Shown: one piece after another, positions 1-12,855 of the stretch | How the letters are laid out: each line of letters starts with the position of its first letter | Position numbering within the stretch: the stretch's first letter is position 1 | Assembly: GCF_900188335.1 (NCBI RefSeq) | Contig: NZ_FZOY01000011.1 | Location: 122,043 to 186,042, forward strand | Reading direction: 5' to 3' | DNA: 64,000 nt | DNA from: Tropicimonas sediminicola | GTDB taxonomy: Bacteria > Pseudomonadota > Alphaproteobacteria > Rhodobacterales > Rhodobacteraceae | Made by a program: the position numbers and the translations under genes | The notes under the pieces: model-generated | The model's input: the letters and a program-made list of their open reading frames with translations, nothing else | Told to the model about the DNA's origin: nothing | Databases searched by the model: none

Positions 1-2025
<2,025 letters not shown>

Positions 2026-2048
2026 GGACCGACGGCCGGAACGGGCCG

Positions 2049-2106
2049 CCGCGCGCGCAGCGCGCGGCCACGCCCAACCGGGACCGGGGCATCTTCGATG
2101 CCTCGG
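2049..2106 (+). terminator. Two consecutive hairpins after carB
   Basis: The first hairpin has an 8-bp perfect GC stem (2049-2056 with 2060-2067) and a 3-base loop. The second has a 10-bp stem with one G-T pair (2084-2093 with 2097-2106) and the loop TTC. Neither is followed by a T run, so they may act as weak or Rho-assisted terminators, or be a dispersed palindromic repeat unit. The stems are seen directly; the function is inferred. Confidence 0.45.
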
Positions 2107-2218
2107 CCCCGGGCGGGAGCAGCCCGTTGACGGCGGCTACAGGATGTCCGGTTTTCGGCGGCGGCTTCGGATGATACCCCTGCCCGGGCAAGACCACATT
2201 CCAAGCACCCGAAGCCCG

Positions 2219-2959
2219 ATGAAGCACGTTTTCATAATCACCTATGGCCGGACCGGCTCCACCGCGCTGATGAAGGCGCTCAACTCCATTAAGGGCGCCT
2301 GCCTGCGCGGGGAGAACGGCGGCCTGCTGCGTCCGATCGCCGAGGCCTTCATGATTTCGCAGCGCTCCCGGCGGCGCCATGGCGAGGCCAGCGGGCCGGT
2401 GTCCCATCCCTGGTACGGCGCCGGGGAGATGCGGCCGCACAGGTTCGGCACGAACCTCGCCCAGGCCTTTACCCGCGACGTGCTCGCGCCGCCCGACGGC
2501 ACGCGGCTCACCGGCTTCAAGGAGATCCGCTACACCGCCGACGGCCTGACCGATCAGGCCTTCCGGGGCATCCTGCGCTTCATGCTCACCCAGTTCGAGG
2601 ACTCCCGTGTCATCTTCCTGACCCGGAACCCCGATGAAGTGGCCGATTCCGCCTGGTGGCAGACCCGCGACCGCGACATCGTGATCGACGTTCTGGAAGC
2701 CACGATCGAGCGCTTCAGGCACGCCCACGAGGACTTCCCTGAGCAGACCTTTCTCCTCGACCATGCCAGCTTCAATTCCGACCCCGAGGGCCTGCGCCCG
2801 CTGCTGCAATGGCTCGGCGAGGAGATTCCGCCCGAGGCGCTGGCCGCGGCACTGGCCGAACGGGTGGCCGAGGCCTCCGGTACCGGCAGCCCGGACGAGG
2901 AGGATGCCGACGCCTCCGAAGACACCGAGCCCGAACTCGCGGCGGACCTGTCGCACTGA
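2219..2959 (+). CDS. Sulfotransferase-like P-loop protein
   Basis: A 246-residue protein that opens with a beta strand and a PAPS-binding-like loop, TYGRTGST at residues 8-15, followed by a helix. This is the 5'-phosphosulfate loop of bacterial sulfotransferase-fold proteins. The ATG at 2219 is preferred because the fold begins right there; an in-frame upstream ATG at 2144 would add 25 residues with no resemblance. A second conserved region, IFLTRNPDEVADSAWW, resembles the 3'-phosphate loop. The last 25 residues are strongly acidic. It stands alone between carB and the ketoacyl synthase gene. Substrate unknown: sulfation of a surface glycan or lipid is the family expectation, not something the sequence shows. 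Confidence 0.8.
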   Translation: MKHVFIITYGRTGSTALMKALNSIKGACLRGENGGLLRPIAEAFMISQRSRRRHGEASGPVSHPWYGAGEMRPHRFGTNLAQAFTRDVLAPPDGTRLTGFKEIRYTADGLTDQAFRGILRFMLTQFEDSRVIFLTRNPDEVADSAWWQTRDRDIVIDVLEATIERFRHAHEDFPEQTFLLDHASFNSDPEGLRPLLQWLGEEIPPEALAAALAERVAEASGTGSPDEEDADASEDTEPELAADLSH

Positions 2960-3080
2960 CATCTGACCGGTGCCGACCTGCCCGGAAATGCCGCTGCGAC
3001 GCGACGGCGTTCACGCCGGATTTGCTTGACCTTCCTTCGCAACCGGGTGCAAGGACGGGCACCCAGAAGGAGGGGCATCG

Positions 3081-4208
3081 ATGCATCAGCCAGCGATAAC
3101 CGGTGCGGGGGTCTTCACGCCGTCGCAGGCCATTTACAACGACGAACTCGTCGCCGCCTACAACGCCTATGCCGACCGCAGCAACGCCGCCAATGCCGAG
3201 GCGATCGCCGCCGGCGAGGCCGAGCCGCTGGCCCATTCCTCCTCCGAATTCATCGTCCACGCCTCCGGCATCGAGAGCCGCTTCGTGCTCGACAAGACCG
3301 GCACCCTCGACCCCGAGATCATGCACCCCGTCTTCCGGGCGCGAAGCGACGACGAACCCTCCCTGATGGCCGAGATCGGCGTGGAGGCCTGCAACGCCGC
3401 GCTCCGCCAGGCAGGTATCGCCGCCGAGGAGATCGACCTGGTGATCTGCGCCGCGTCGAACCACGAGCGCGCCTACCCGGCCATCGCCATCGAGATCCAG
3501 CAGTTGCTGGGCTGCGGCGGCTTCGGATTCGACATGAACGTCGCCTGTTCCTCCGCCACCTTCGGCCTTCAGGCCGCGGCCGACATGATCCGCACGGGGT
3601 CCGTCCGCAAGGCGCTGGTGGTGAACCCCGAGATCTGCTCGGCGCATCTCGAATGGCGCGACCGGGATTGCCATTTCATCTTCGGCGACGTCTGCACCGC
3701 CACCGTCGTCGAACGGGCCGAGGACGCGAAGGGGGATCACTTCCTGATCCGCTCCACCCGCTGCGCCACCGAGTTCTCGAACAACATCCGCAACAACAAC
3801 GGCTTCCTGCGTCGCACCCGCGAGGGGCACATGGACGACCGCCGGGACATGCTCTTCATGCAGGAGGGCCGAAAGGTCTTCAAACAGGTGCTGCCGCTGG
3901 TCTGCGCCCATATCGCGGATCACATGGAAGCCGAGGGCATCGCGGCCGACCAGCTCAGCCGGCTCTGGCTCCACCAGGCCAACAAGACCATGAACGACTT
4001 CATCGGCAGGAAGGTCCTGGGCCGGACGCCGGATGCGGACGAACAGCCCAACATTCTGCAGGACTACGCGAACACCTCCTCGGCGGGCTCGATCATCGCC
4101 TTCGCCCAGCATTCCGAGGATCTCGCCGAGGGTGACCTCGGCATCATCTGCTCATTTGGCGCGGGCTATTCGGTGGGCTCCGTCATCGTGGAAAGGAAGA
4201 CCGCATGA
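3081..4208 (+). CDS. Beta-ketoacyl-ACP synthase III family protein (FabH-like)
   Basis: A 375-residue thiolase-fold condensing enzyme. The Cys-His-Asn triad of KAS III is visible: C156 in NVACSSATF, H298 in WLHQANK and N331 in YANTSSAGS. Such enzymes condense an acyl-CoA starter with malonyl-ACP to begin fatty-acid synthesis. At 375 residues, with an insert after the first strand, it is longer than canonical FabH (about 320) and resembles the FabH2-type branch that accepts medium-chain acyl-CoA in Pseudomonas; that substrate assignment is inference. A good ribosome-binding site (GAAGGAGGGG) precedes the ATG, and a TTGACC -35-like element lies near 3026. Its stop overlaps the start of the next tiny gene (ATGA), so the two are likely co-translated. 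Confidence 0.9.
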   Translation: MHQPAITGAGVFTPSQAIYNDELVAAYNAYADRSNAANAEAIAAGEAEPLAHSSSEFIVHASGIESRFVLDKTGTLDPEIMHPVFRARSDDEPSLMAEIGVEACNAALRQAGIAAEEIDLVICAASNHERAYPAIAIEIQQLLGCGGFGFDMNVACSSATFGLQAAADMIRTGSVRKALVVNPEICSAHLEWRDRDCHFIFGDVCTATVVERAEDAKGDHFLIRSTRCATEFSNNIRNNNGFLRRTREGHMDDRRDMLFMQEGRKVFKQVLPLVCAHIADHMEAEGIAADQLSRLWLHQANKTMNDFIGRKVLGRTPDADEQPNILQDYANTSSAGSIIAFAQHSEDLAEGDLGIICSFGAGYSVGSVIVERKTA

Positions 4209-4282
4209 TCCGGCGCCTGCTGGCTCTCGCCGCCCTGACAATGCTTGCCGGATGCGGCGTGCCCTTCGTTCCGTTCATCTGA
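4205..4282 (+). CDS. Tiny lipoprotein (25 residues)
   Basis: A short ORF starting in the ATGA overlap with the upstream ketoacyl synthase stop. The protein has two arginines, a hydrophobic stretch and a lipobox LAGC with the Cys at residue 17, then only eight more residues (GVPFVPFI). This is the layout of a minimal lipoprotein of the entericidin or LptM type. LptM-like lipoproteins interact with the LPS translocon in enterobacteria, but I cannot assign this one to that family. The start overlap and the lipobox are the evidence; no function is claimed. Confidence 0.6.
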   Translation: MIRRLLALAALTMLAGCGVPFVPFI

Positions 4283-4431
4283 CGGCCGGACGCCGCGGTC
4301 GGCCCGCTCCATGACTTCCACATAGCCAGTCCACATTTCCGGGATGGGATGCCGGATGGAGAGAACGGCCCGCTTCCTTCACAGGTCGCGGGTCGCTCCA
4401 TGAGATCCAACATCCGGGAGTGCCTGACTGC

Positions 4432-4599
4432 ATGAAACGAATGGCATTTGCGGCCGCCGTATGCCTGCTGGCCGCCAATTGCTTCGGCCCCTTACCGCGA
4501 AATCTGGCACCTGCGGCAGCGCCGCACGTTGCTCCAGTACCAGCCGTGGCCGCACCGGTGGCGGCAGTCCCGGCGAGGGCCGCCCAGGTTCCGGGCTGA
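4432..4599 (+). CDS. Small Ala/Pro-rich lipoprotein (55 residues)
   Basis: A 55-codon ORF with a basic start (MKR), a hydrophobic segment (AFAAAVCLLAAN) and a lipobox-like LAANC with Cys at residue 17, followed by an alanine- and proline-rich tail that could span the periplasm or tether to another envelope component. It lies 149 bases after the first tiny lipoprotein gene and has the same polarity, so both could be expressed from the ketoacyl synthase promoter. The Asn before the lipobox Cys is unusual but occurs. Coding status rests on the signal-peptide pattern only. Confidence 0.5.
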   Translation: MKRMAFAAAVCLLAANCFGPLPRNLAPAAAPHVAPVPAVAAPVAAVPARAAQVPG

Positions 4600-4621
4600 G
4601 CCCCCGAAGCGGGAGGATGGA

Positions 4622-4644
4622 GGGCGGGGGAGCTACCCCCGCCC
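4622..4644. terminator. GC hairpin between convergent genes
   Basis: A 9-bp perfect stem (4622-4630 with 4636-4644) with a 5-base loop sits between the small lipoprotein gene (plus) and the end of lpdA (minus). No clear T run follows on either strand, so termination is inferred from position and stem strength. Confidence 0.45.
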
Positions 4645-4650
4645 GTCCCG

Positions 4651-6045
4651 TCAGGCGTGGATCGGACCGTCGCCGCAGGCCATCGCCGCCTCGCGTACCG
4701 CTTCCGACGTCGTCGGGTGGGCATGGCAGGTCCGGGCGAGATCCTCGGCAGAGGCGCCGAACTCCATTGCGACACAGATCTCGTGGATCATCTCGCCCGC
4801 GACGGGGCCGATGATATGGGCGCCAAGGATCCGGTCGGTCTCCTTGTCGGCCAGGATCTTCACGAAGCCGTCGGACTGCATCATCGCCTTGGCGCGGCCG
4901 TTGCCCATGAAGTTGAACTTGCCGACCTTGTAGGCGCGTCCCGCTTCCTTGAGCTGCTCTTCCGTCGCGCCGACCGAAGCGACCTCGGGCGTCGTGTAGA
5001 CCACGCCGGGGATGATGTTGTAGTCGATATGCGGCTTCTGGCCGGCGATCATCTCCGCCACCGCGCCGCCCTCGTCCTCGGCCTTGTGGGCGAGCATCGG
5101 GCCTTCGATCACGTCACCGATGGCGTAGACGCCCGGCACGCTGGTCCGGTAATGCGCATCGACCTCGATCTGGCCGCGCTTGGTCAGCTTCACGCCGAGC
5201 GCGTCGAGCCCCAGCCCCTCGGTGTAGGGCACGCGGCCGGTGGAGACGAGGACGACATCGGCATCGATCGTGTTCTCGGCCCCGTCCTTGCGCATCGCAT
5301 AGGTGACCTTGGCCTTGGTCTTGAGCGTCTCGACCTTGGAAACCGCTGCGCCGGTGATGATCTCCAGCCCCTGCTTCTTGAGGATCTTCTGGAAATTGCG
5401 CGCGATCTCCGCATCCATGCCCGGCGTGATGCCGTCCATGAACTCGATGACGGTGACCTCCGAGCCCAGCCGCTTGTAGACCGAGCCCAGCTCCAGCCCG
5501 ATCACGCCGCCGCCGACAACGACCATCTTCTTCGGGATCTTCGGCAGCTCGAGCGCGCCGGTCGATGTCACGACGATCTTCTCGTCGATGGTCACCTCCG
5601 CCCCCGGGATCGACGCGGCGTCGGAGCCCGACGCGATGATGATGTGCTTGGCCTCGTGGACCTCGCCGCCGACCTTCACCTTGCCGGCCTCGGGGATCGA
5701 GCCCCAGCCCTTGAGCCAGTCGATCTTGTTCTTCTTGAACAGGAACTCGACACCCTTGGTGTTGGCGCCGATCACGTCGTCCTTGAAGGACAGCATCTTT
5801 TCCCAGTCGACCTTCGGCGCCGCGGCCTTGATGCCCATGGCGTCGAAATTGTGCTCCGCCTCGTGGACGAGGTGGGAGGCGTGCAGCAGCGCCTTGGAGG
5901 GAATGCAGCCGACGTTGAGGCAGGTGCCCCCGAGGGTCTCGCGGCCCTCGACACAGGCGGTCTTGAGCCCGAGCTGGGCGCAGCGGATGGCGCAGACATA
6001 GCCGCCGGGGCCGGCGCCGATTACGATGACGTCATAGGATGCCAT
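4651..6045 (-). CDS. lpdA: Dihydrolipoyl dehydrogenase (E3)
   Basis: Flavoprotein that reoxidises dihydrolipoyl groups of 2-oxo acid dehydrogenase E2 subunits with NAD. The 464 residues show the FAD-binding GxGxxG near residue 10 (IGAGPGGY), the redox-active disulfide C42/C47 in GGTCLNVGC, an NAD-binding GGGVIGLE motif near residue 180, and the C-terminal catalytic HAHPTTSE. Length matches the family. Its place as the last gene of the suc cluster indicates that it serves the 2-oxoglutarate dehydrogenase complex; pyruvate dehydrogenase often has its own copy elsewhere. Upstream lies a sulfotransferase-like gene, 87 bases away. Confidence 0.97.
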   Translation of the reverse strand: MASYDVIVIGAGPGGYVCAIRCAQLGLKTACVEGRETLGGTCLNVGCIPSKALLHASHLVHEAEHNFDAMGIKAAAPKVDWEKMLSFKDDVIGANTKGVEFLFKKNKIDWLKGWGSIPEAGKVKVGGEVHEAKHIIIASGSDAASIPGAEVTIDEKIVVTSTGALELPKIPKKMVVVGGGVIGLELGSVYKRLGSEVTVIEFMDGITPGMDAEIARNFQKILKKQGLEIITGAAVSKVETLKTKAKVTYAMRKDGAENTIDADVVLVSTGRVPYTEGLGLDALGVKLTKRGQIEVDAHYRTSVPGVYAIGDVIEGPMLAHKAEDEGGAVAEMIAGQKPHIDYNIIPGVVYTTPEVASVGATEEQLKEAGRAYKVGKFNFMGNGRAKAMMQSDGFVKILADKETDRILGAHIIGPVAGEMIHEICVAMEFGASAEDLARTCHAHPTTSEAVREAAMACGDGPIHA

Positions 6046-6132
6046 GTGATGTTCCTCTGGTTGTTTTGGCGAGGACGCTCTCCCGCGTTCGCCTGAATTC
6101 TGTTTCGTCTCGAACTCTGCGACGCAGACCGG

Positions 6133-6990
6133 TCAGGGCTCATAGCCAAATGCCTCGTAGTCCTTGCCGTAGACGGAAATCAGGCGCGACCTGACTTCGC
6201 TTCTGCCGATCCATTCCGGCAGCGACGCCATCTCGTCGTTCACGTTGAGCCGCGCGCTTGCGCCCTTCGGCCGTTTTCCAAGGGCCTCGCATAGGTCCCT
6301 TTCGAACTTGTCTGCCTCTTCCAGTCTTCCCACAACGTTGGGCTTGTAGACGTCCGGACGGATGTCCAACCATTGGGGCCGCCAGTGGCTGTTGGGAGCC
6401 CGGCCCGCAAAACCGGAAACCGAAAGATGCACGTAATCGAGAAATCGTTCGAAGCCATCCTGCGTGAACGGGTGTTCCTCCCAGTCGAATCCAGTAGCCG
6501 CTGTTAGCCGAATGCGCTCCTCGACGAATTGCGGACTGCCGAGCCTGTTCGATTTGCATAGATACCGGAAGGACGACCAGGCGCGCCCCGTGGGGTTGCG
6601 GATCGTGGCGATACGAACCGTCTTGTCTAGGTAACCGGCCAGACTCTCGATATCGTGCCGCGCCAGAAGCTCCCGAAAGACCCCTGCCGCCATGGTGAGG
6701 TGCAAGGCGGAATCCGACAGGTTGGCCTCACTTGAGACTGTCGCCTTGAGCGGCACACCGAACTCCAGTTCGAACAGGAGTGCCAGGGCCGAGTTGGTAC
6801 CTGTCTTGCCTGCGGGCGAATAGGCCCAGGCGTTGCTTTTCGGGGTGAAGATGTATTGGAAGAACAAGTGGTGAGCAGCACGACTCTCGAAGCAAGAACC
6901 GATCTTTTCATAGGATGCCGCCAGCAAATGCGCCCTTTGCGCGGGTTTCGCCGGCCGGTCGAAGAAGAGCTTTGACCCGGTTTTCTCCAT
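6133..6990 (-). CDS. Sulfotransferase family protein (between odhB and lpdA)
   Basis: A 285-residue protein with a 5'-phosphosulfate-like loop (SPAGKTGTNSA, about residues 58-68) and a 3'-phosphate-like region (IATIRNPTGRAWSSF, about residues 128-142), the two PAPS-contact regions of carbohydrate sulfotransferases. The spacing and the IRNP...R..S pattern resemble the Sulfotransfer_2 (chondroitin/dermatan type) family; sulfation of a cell-surface sugar is the likely role by family. It lies on the coding strand of the suc operon but is separated from odhB by 187 bases and from lpdA by 87. By eye its GC content and codon choice are less extreme than those of the suc genes, suggesting later acquisition. 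Confidence 0.82.
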   Translation of the reverse strand: MEKTGSKLFFDRPAKPAQRAHLLAASYEKIGSCFESRAAHHLFFQYIFTPKSNAWAYSPAGKTGTNSALALLFELEFGVPLKATVSSEANLSDSALHLTMAAGVFRELLARHDIESLAGYLDKTVRIATIRNPTGRAWSSFRYLCKSNRLGSPQFVEERIRLTAATGFDWEEHPFTQDGFERFLDYVHLSVSGFAGRAPNSHWRPQWLDIRPDVYKPNVVGRLEEADKFERDLCEALGKRPKGASARLNVNDEMASLPEWIGRSEVRSRLISVYGKDYEAFGYEP

Positions 6991-7177
6991 CGCTCAAACC
7001 AATTTTGCCCTTCGCTTCCCTGAATTGCCCTGAGCCGAGGTGCGCTGTTCCGTTCGGCTCCAAAGAACCGGCCTCGACACCAAGCCGCCGCGGCATCTGC
7101 CCCCCTGGGCAGGCAACCCTGTGACCTGCCCACCCAGACGATCGCCAGGGCCGCTTGGTGCCGCCCCGGCCTGAACC

Positions 7178-8692
<1,515 letters not shown>

Positions 8693-8696
8693 GGTC

Positions 8697-11648
8697 TTAC
8701 TTTCCTTCGATGGTCAGCGCTTCGTCGATGAGCGCGGCTTGCTGTGCTTTGTGCTGGCTGGCGAGGCCGGTGGCCGGCGAGGCGGAGGCGGCGCGGCCGG
8801 CATAGACCGGACGGTTGTGCCGTGCCTTGATCCGGGTCAGGACCCATTCGATATTGGGCTCGATGAAGGTCCAGGCGCCCTGGTTCTTGGGCTCTTCCTG
8901 GCACCAGACCATCTCGGCCTCCTTGAACCGCTCCAGTTCCTTGACCAGCGAGATCGCCGGGAAGGGATAGAACTGCTCGACGCGAAGCAGGTAGATGTCG
9001 TCGATGCCACGCGCGTCGCGCTCCTCCAGCAGGTCGAAATAGACCTTGCCCGAGCACATCACGACCCGCTTGATCTCGTTGTCCGGCTTCAGCTTGGTCT
9101 CGGAATTCCCGTATTGCGCATCATCCCACAGGACGCGGTGGAAGGAGGACCCTTCGATAAAGTCTTCCTTCCGGCTGATGCAGAGCTTGTGGCGCAGCAG
9201 CGACTTGGGCGTCATCAGCACCAGCGGCTTGCGGAACGAGCGGTGCAGCTGGCGGCGCAGGATGTGGAAGTAGTTCGCCGGGGTCGAGCAGTTGGCGACG
9301 ATCCAGTTGTCCTGACCGCAAAGCTGCAGGAAGCGCTCGAGACGGGCGGAGGAGTGCTCCGGGCCCTGCCCTTCGAAGCCGTGCGGCAGCAGCATTACCA
9401 GGCCGGACATGCGGAGCCACTTGCTCTCGCCCGAGCTGATGAACTGGTCGAACATGATCTGCGCGCCGTTGGCGAAGTCGCCGAACTGGGCCTCCCACAG
9501 GGTCAGCGCGTTGGGTTCGGCCAGCGAGTAACCGTACTCGAACCCGAGCACGGCGTATTCGGAGAGCATCGAGTCGATGACCTCGTACTGCGCCTGCCCC
9601 TCGCGGATGTGGTTCAGCGGGTAGTAGCGCTCTTCGTCCTGCTGGTTGATGAAGCCCGAGTGCCGCTGCGAGAAGGTGCCGCGGGTCGAGTCCTGGCCGG
9701 CAAGGCGGACCGGGTAGCCCTCGGTCAGCAGCGAGCCGAAGGCCAGCGCCTCGGCCGTCGCCCAGTCGAAGCCCTCGCCGGTCTCGAACATCTGCTTCTT
9801 GGCTTCGAGAAGCCGCCCGACAGTCTTGTGCAGCGGGAAGCCTTCGGGACCGGTCACGAGCGACCGGCCGACTTCCTCCAGCGTCTCCGCCGAGATCGCC
9901 GTCTGGCCGCGCTGGTACTGATCGCCCTCGCGGTCGAGATGCGACCAGCGGCCGTCGAGCCAGTCCGCCTTGTTCGGCTTGAATTCCTTGCCGGCCTCGA
10001 ACTCGTCGTTCAGGTGAGCCTGGAAGGCGGCCTTCATGTCCTCGATCTCGCCTTCCGGGATCAGGCCGTCCTTGACCAGTCGCTCGGTGTAGAGCGCCAG
10101 CGTGGTCTTATGCTTCTTGATCCGGTTGTACATGATCGGGTTGGTGAACATGGGCTCGTCGCCCTCGTTGTGCCCGAACCGGCGGTAGCAGAAGATGTCG
10201 ATCACCACGTCCTTGTGGAACTTCTGGCGGAACTCGGTGGCGACCTTGGCGGCGTGCACCACGGCCTCCGGGTCGTCGCCGTTGACGTGGAATATCGGCG
10301 CCTCGACCATCAGCGCGATGTCCGTCGGATAGGGCGAGGAGCGCGAGAAGTGCGGCGCGGTGGTGAAGCCGATCTGGTTGTTCACCACGATATGGATCGT
10401 GCCGCCGGTGCGGTGGCCCTTCAGCCCCGAAAGACCGAAGCATTCGGCGACCACGCCCTGCCCCGCAAATGCCGCATCGCCGTGCAGCAGGATCGGGATC
10501 ACGCTGGTGCGCTGCTGGTCGTTCTGCTGGTCCTGCTTGGCGCGGCACTTGCCAAGCACCACCGGGTTCACCGCCTCGAGGTGCGAGGGGTTCGCGGTCA
10601 GGCTTAGGTGGACGATGTTGCCGTCGAACTCGCGGTCAGAGGAGGCGCCGAGGTGATATTTCACGTCGCCCGAGCCGTCCACATCATCGGGCTTGAAGCT
10701 GCCGCCCTGGAACTCGTTGAAGATCGCGCGGTAGGGCTTGCTCAGCACGTTGGCCAGAACCGAAAGCCGGCCGCGGTGGGGCATGCCGACCACGACCTCG
10801 GTGGCGCCGAGCGCACCGCCGCGCTTGATGATCTGCTCCATCGCCGGGATCAGCGCCTCGCCGCCGTCGAGGCCGAAGCGCTTGGTGCCCATGTATTTCA
10901 CATGCAGGAATTTCTCGAATCCCTCTGCTTCGACCAGCTTGTTGAGGATCGCGCGCCGGCCCTCGCGGGTGAACTGGATCTCCTTGCCGAAGCCCTCGAT
11001 CCGCTCCTTCAGCCAGGCGGCCTGCTCGGGATCGGAGATGTGCATGTACTGCAGCGCGAAGGTGCCGCAATAGGTGCGCTTCACGATGTCGAGGATCTGG
11101 CGCATCGAGGCCATCTGCAGCCCGAGCACGTTGTCGATGAAGATCGGCCGGTCCATGTCGGCCTCGGCAAAGCCGTAGGAGGCCGGGTCGAGTTCCGGAT
11201 GCGGGGTCTGGTCGCGCATGCCCAGCGGATCGAGATCTGCCACAAGGTGACCGCGGATCCGGTAGGCGCGGATCAGCATCAGCGCCCGGATCGAGTCCAG
11301 CACCGCGCGCTTGACTTGATCGTCGGTGACCTCGACGCCCTTTTCCCTGGCCTTCGCCTTGATCTTCTTGCCGGCGTCCTTGACCTCCTCGACCGGCCAT
11401 TCACCGGTGAGCGCCGCGGTCAGCTCGTCGGCGACAAAGCCGCTCTGACGGGCCCAGGAGGGGCCTTTCGCCTCGGCGCGCACCTCGGCCTCTCCGTCGC
11501 CCAGCTGCCGGAAGAACTCCACCCAGGCCTCGTCCACCGATGCCGGATCGGCAGTGTAGCGGGCGTAGAGCTGCTCCACGTATTCGGCGTTGTGCCCCTG
11601 CAGGAAGCTGGAGGCGTGGAAGATGTCGTTCTTGCTGTGCTCGGTCAT
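8697..11648 (-). CDS. sucA: 2-oxoglutarate dehydrogenase E1 component
   Basis: Thiamine-diphosphate-dependent E1 that decarboxylates 2-oxoglutarate and succinylates the lipoyl arms of OdhB. The 983 residues match the family length. Recognisable are the N-terminal [16 protein letters not shown] segment typical of OGDH E1, the ThDP-binding GDAAFAGQG, the conserved HRTGG and NNQIGFTT active-site region in the middle, and the C-terminal [10 protein letters not shown] signature. It lies downstream of sucD after a 313-base gap and is followed immediately by odhB. Confidence 0.97.
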   Translation of the reverse strand: MTEHSKNDIFHASSFLQGHNAEYVEQLYARYTADPASVDEAWVEFFRQLGDGEAEVRAEAKGPSWARQSGFVADELTAALTGEWPVEEVKDAGKKIKAKAREKGVEVTDDQVKRAVLDSIRALMLIRAYRIRGHLVADLDPLGMRDQTPHPELDPASYGFAEADMDRPIFIDNVLGLQMASMRQILDIVKRTYCGTFALQYMHISDPEQAAWLKERIEGFGKEIQFTREGRRAILNKLVEAEGFEKFLHVKYMGTKRFGLDGGEALIPAMEQIIKRGGALGATEVVVGMPHRGRLSVLANVLSKPYRAIFNEFQGGSFKPDDVDGSGDVKYHLGASSDREFDGNIVHLSLTANPSHLEAVNPVVLGKCRAKQDQQNDQQRTSVIPILLHGDAAFAGQGVVAECFGLSGLKGHRTGGTIHIVVNNQIGFTTAPHFSRSSPYPTDIALMVEAPIFHVNGDDPEAVVHAAKVATEFRQKFHKDVVIDIFCYRRFGHNEGDEPMFTNPIMYNRIKKHKTTLALYTERLVKDGLIPEGEIEDMKAAFQAHLNDEFEAGKEFKPNKADWLDGRWSHLDREGDQYQRGQTAISAETLEEVGRSLVTGPEGFPLHKTVGRLLEAKKQMFETGEGFDWATAEALAFGSLLTEGYPVRLAGQDSTRGTFSQRHSGFINQQDEERYYPLNHIREGQAQYEVIDSMLSEYAVLGFEYGYSLAEPNALTLWEAQFGDFANGAQIMFDQFISSGESKWLRMSGLVMLLPHGFEGQGPEHSSARLERFLQLCGQDNWIVANCSTPANYFHILRRQLHRSFRKPLVLMTPKSLLRHKLCISRKEDFIEGSSFHRVLWDDAQYGNSETKLKPDNEIKRVVMCSGKVYFDLLEERDARGIDDIYLLRVEQFYPFPAISLVKELERFKEAEMVWCQEEPKNQGAWTFIEPNIEWVLTRIKARHNRPVYAGRAASASPATGLASQHKAQQAALIDEALTIEGK

Positions 11649-11961
11649 GTTGGCACCTATTGGTTATTTTTGAGACCGCACGGATTGCGGAGGGTCTTGA
11701 GATACATGTCGGAGAAGCTAGGCATGGGCGCCCCGCAAATCCAGAAAGGCCCGGTCGTTGGACGACTGCCCCGACAGGGGCTGCGGACCGATCGGCGGGA
11801 ACACGCCGCGGCCGCCGCGACCATTGCCCTGACACGGAGACAGCGGAACTGCCCCTGTCGCGGATGACAGGAGCCGCCGAATTCCGGCGCGGCCGATCCC
11901 CCCGTCGGATGACGGGTGTCCTTGCAGACTGTTCCGGATGGCCGCGCGCTGTCTCATGACG
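11649..11961. other. Gap between sucD and sucA
   Basis: 313 bases without a convincing gene. On the minus strand there is an open frame of 79 codons (start 11957) with no ribosome-binding site and low-complexity composition, and a 22-codon frame (11725 to 11657) ending just before the sucA start. Neither has a hydrophobic segment or motif. The gap probably holds an internal promoter or mRNA processing site for sucA-odhB. Confidence 0.4.
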
Positions 11962-12843
11962 TCAGCCGATGGCCTCGAGCACAGCCTCGCCGAGGCTGGC
12001 CGGGCTTTCCGCCACGACGATGCCGGCAGAGCGCATGGCTTCGATCTTGTCCTCGGCGCCGCCCTTGCCGCCGGCGACAATGGCGCCCGCGTGGCCCATG
12101 CGGCGGCCCGGAGGCGCCGTGCGGCCGGCGATGAAGCCGGCGCAGGGCTTGGAACGGCCCTTCTTGGCTTCGTCCTTGAGGAACTGGGCGGCCTCTTCCT
12201 CGGCGGAGCCGCCGATCTCGCCGATCATGATGATCGAGTGGGTTTCGTCATCGGCCAGGAACCATTCCAGCACGTCGAGGTGCTCGGTGCCCTTGATCGG
12301 GTCGCCGCCGATGCCGACGCAGGTGGACTGGCCGAGGCCCGCGGCGGTGGTCTGGGCGACCGCCTCGTAGGTCAGCGTGCCGGAGCGGGACACGACGCCC
12401 ACCGAACCGCGCTTGTGGATGTGGCCCGGCATGATGCCGATCTTGCAGGCATCCGGCGTGATGACGCCAGGGCAGTTCGGGCCGATCAGGCGGGTCTTGC
12501 TGTCGACCAGCGCGCGCTTGACCTTCATCATGTCGAGCACCGGGATGCCCTCGGTGATGCAGACCACCAGCTCCATCTCGGCGTCGATCGCCTCGAGGAT
12601 GGAGTCGGCGGCGAACGGCGGCGGAACGTAGATCACGGAGGCATTCGCCTCGGTCACGGCCTTGGCCTCGTGGACGGAGTCGAACACCGGCAGGCCGAGG
12701 TGTTCCATGCCGCCCTTGCCGGGGGTCACGCCGCCGACCATCTTGGTGCCGTAGGCGATTGCCTGCTCGGAGTGGAACGTGCCCTGGCTACCGGTGAAGC
12801 CCTGACAGATAACCTTGGTGTTTTCGTCGACGAGTACGGCCAT
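11962..12843 (-). CDS. sucD: Succinyl-CoA synthetase alpha subunit
   Basis: Alpha subunit of ADP-forming succinyl-CoA synthetase, which makes ATP and succinate from succinyl-CoA. The 293 residues include the CoA-binding Rossmann fold with [10 protein letters not shown] near residues 15-24, the PPPFAAD loop, and the phosphohistidine H251 in the [10 protein letters not shown] motif. Length is normal. Unusually, sucC does not precede it directly: two sulfotransferase-like genes lie between them, the nearer ending 12 bases before the sucD start, so sucD is probably still translated from the same transcript. Confidence 0.97.
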   Translation of the reverse strand: MAVLVDENTKVICQGFTGSQGTFHSEQAIAYGTKMVGGVTPGKGGMEHLGLPVFDSVHEAKAVTEANASVIYVPPPFAADSILEAIDAEMELVVCITEGIPVLDMMKVKRALVDSKTRLIGPNCPGVITPDACKIGIMPGHIHKRGSVGVVSRSGTLTYEAVAQTTAAGLGQSTCVGIGGDPIKGTEHLDVLEWFLADDETHSIIMIGEIGGSAEEEAAQFLKDEAKKGRSKPCAGFIAGRTAPPGRRMGHAGAIVAGGKGGAEDKIEAMRSAGIVVAESPASLGEAVLEAIG

Positions 12844-12855
12844 GATGGTCTCTTC

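Noticed and set aside
4657..6096. A 479-codon open frame antisense to lpdA
   Set aside because: Mirror frame of a well-conserved enzyme; no ribosome-binding site or motif.
11718..11957. A possible 79-residue protein between sucD and sucA
   Set aside because: No ribosome-binding site, low-complexity Gly/Arg/Pro/Ser composition, no hydrophobic or catalytic pattern.
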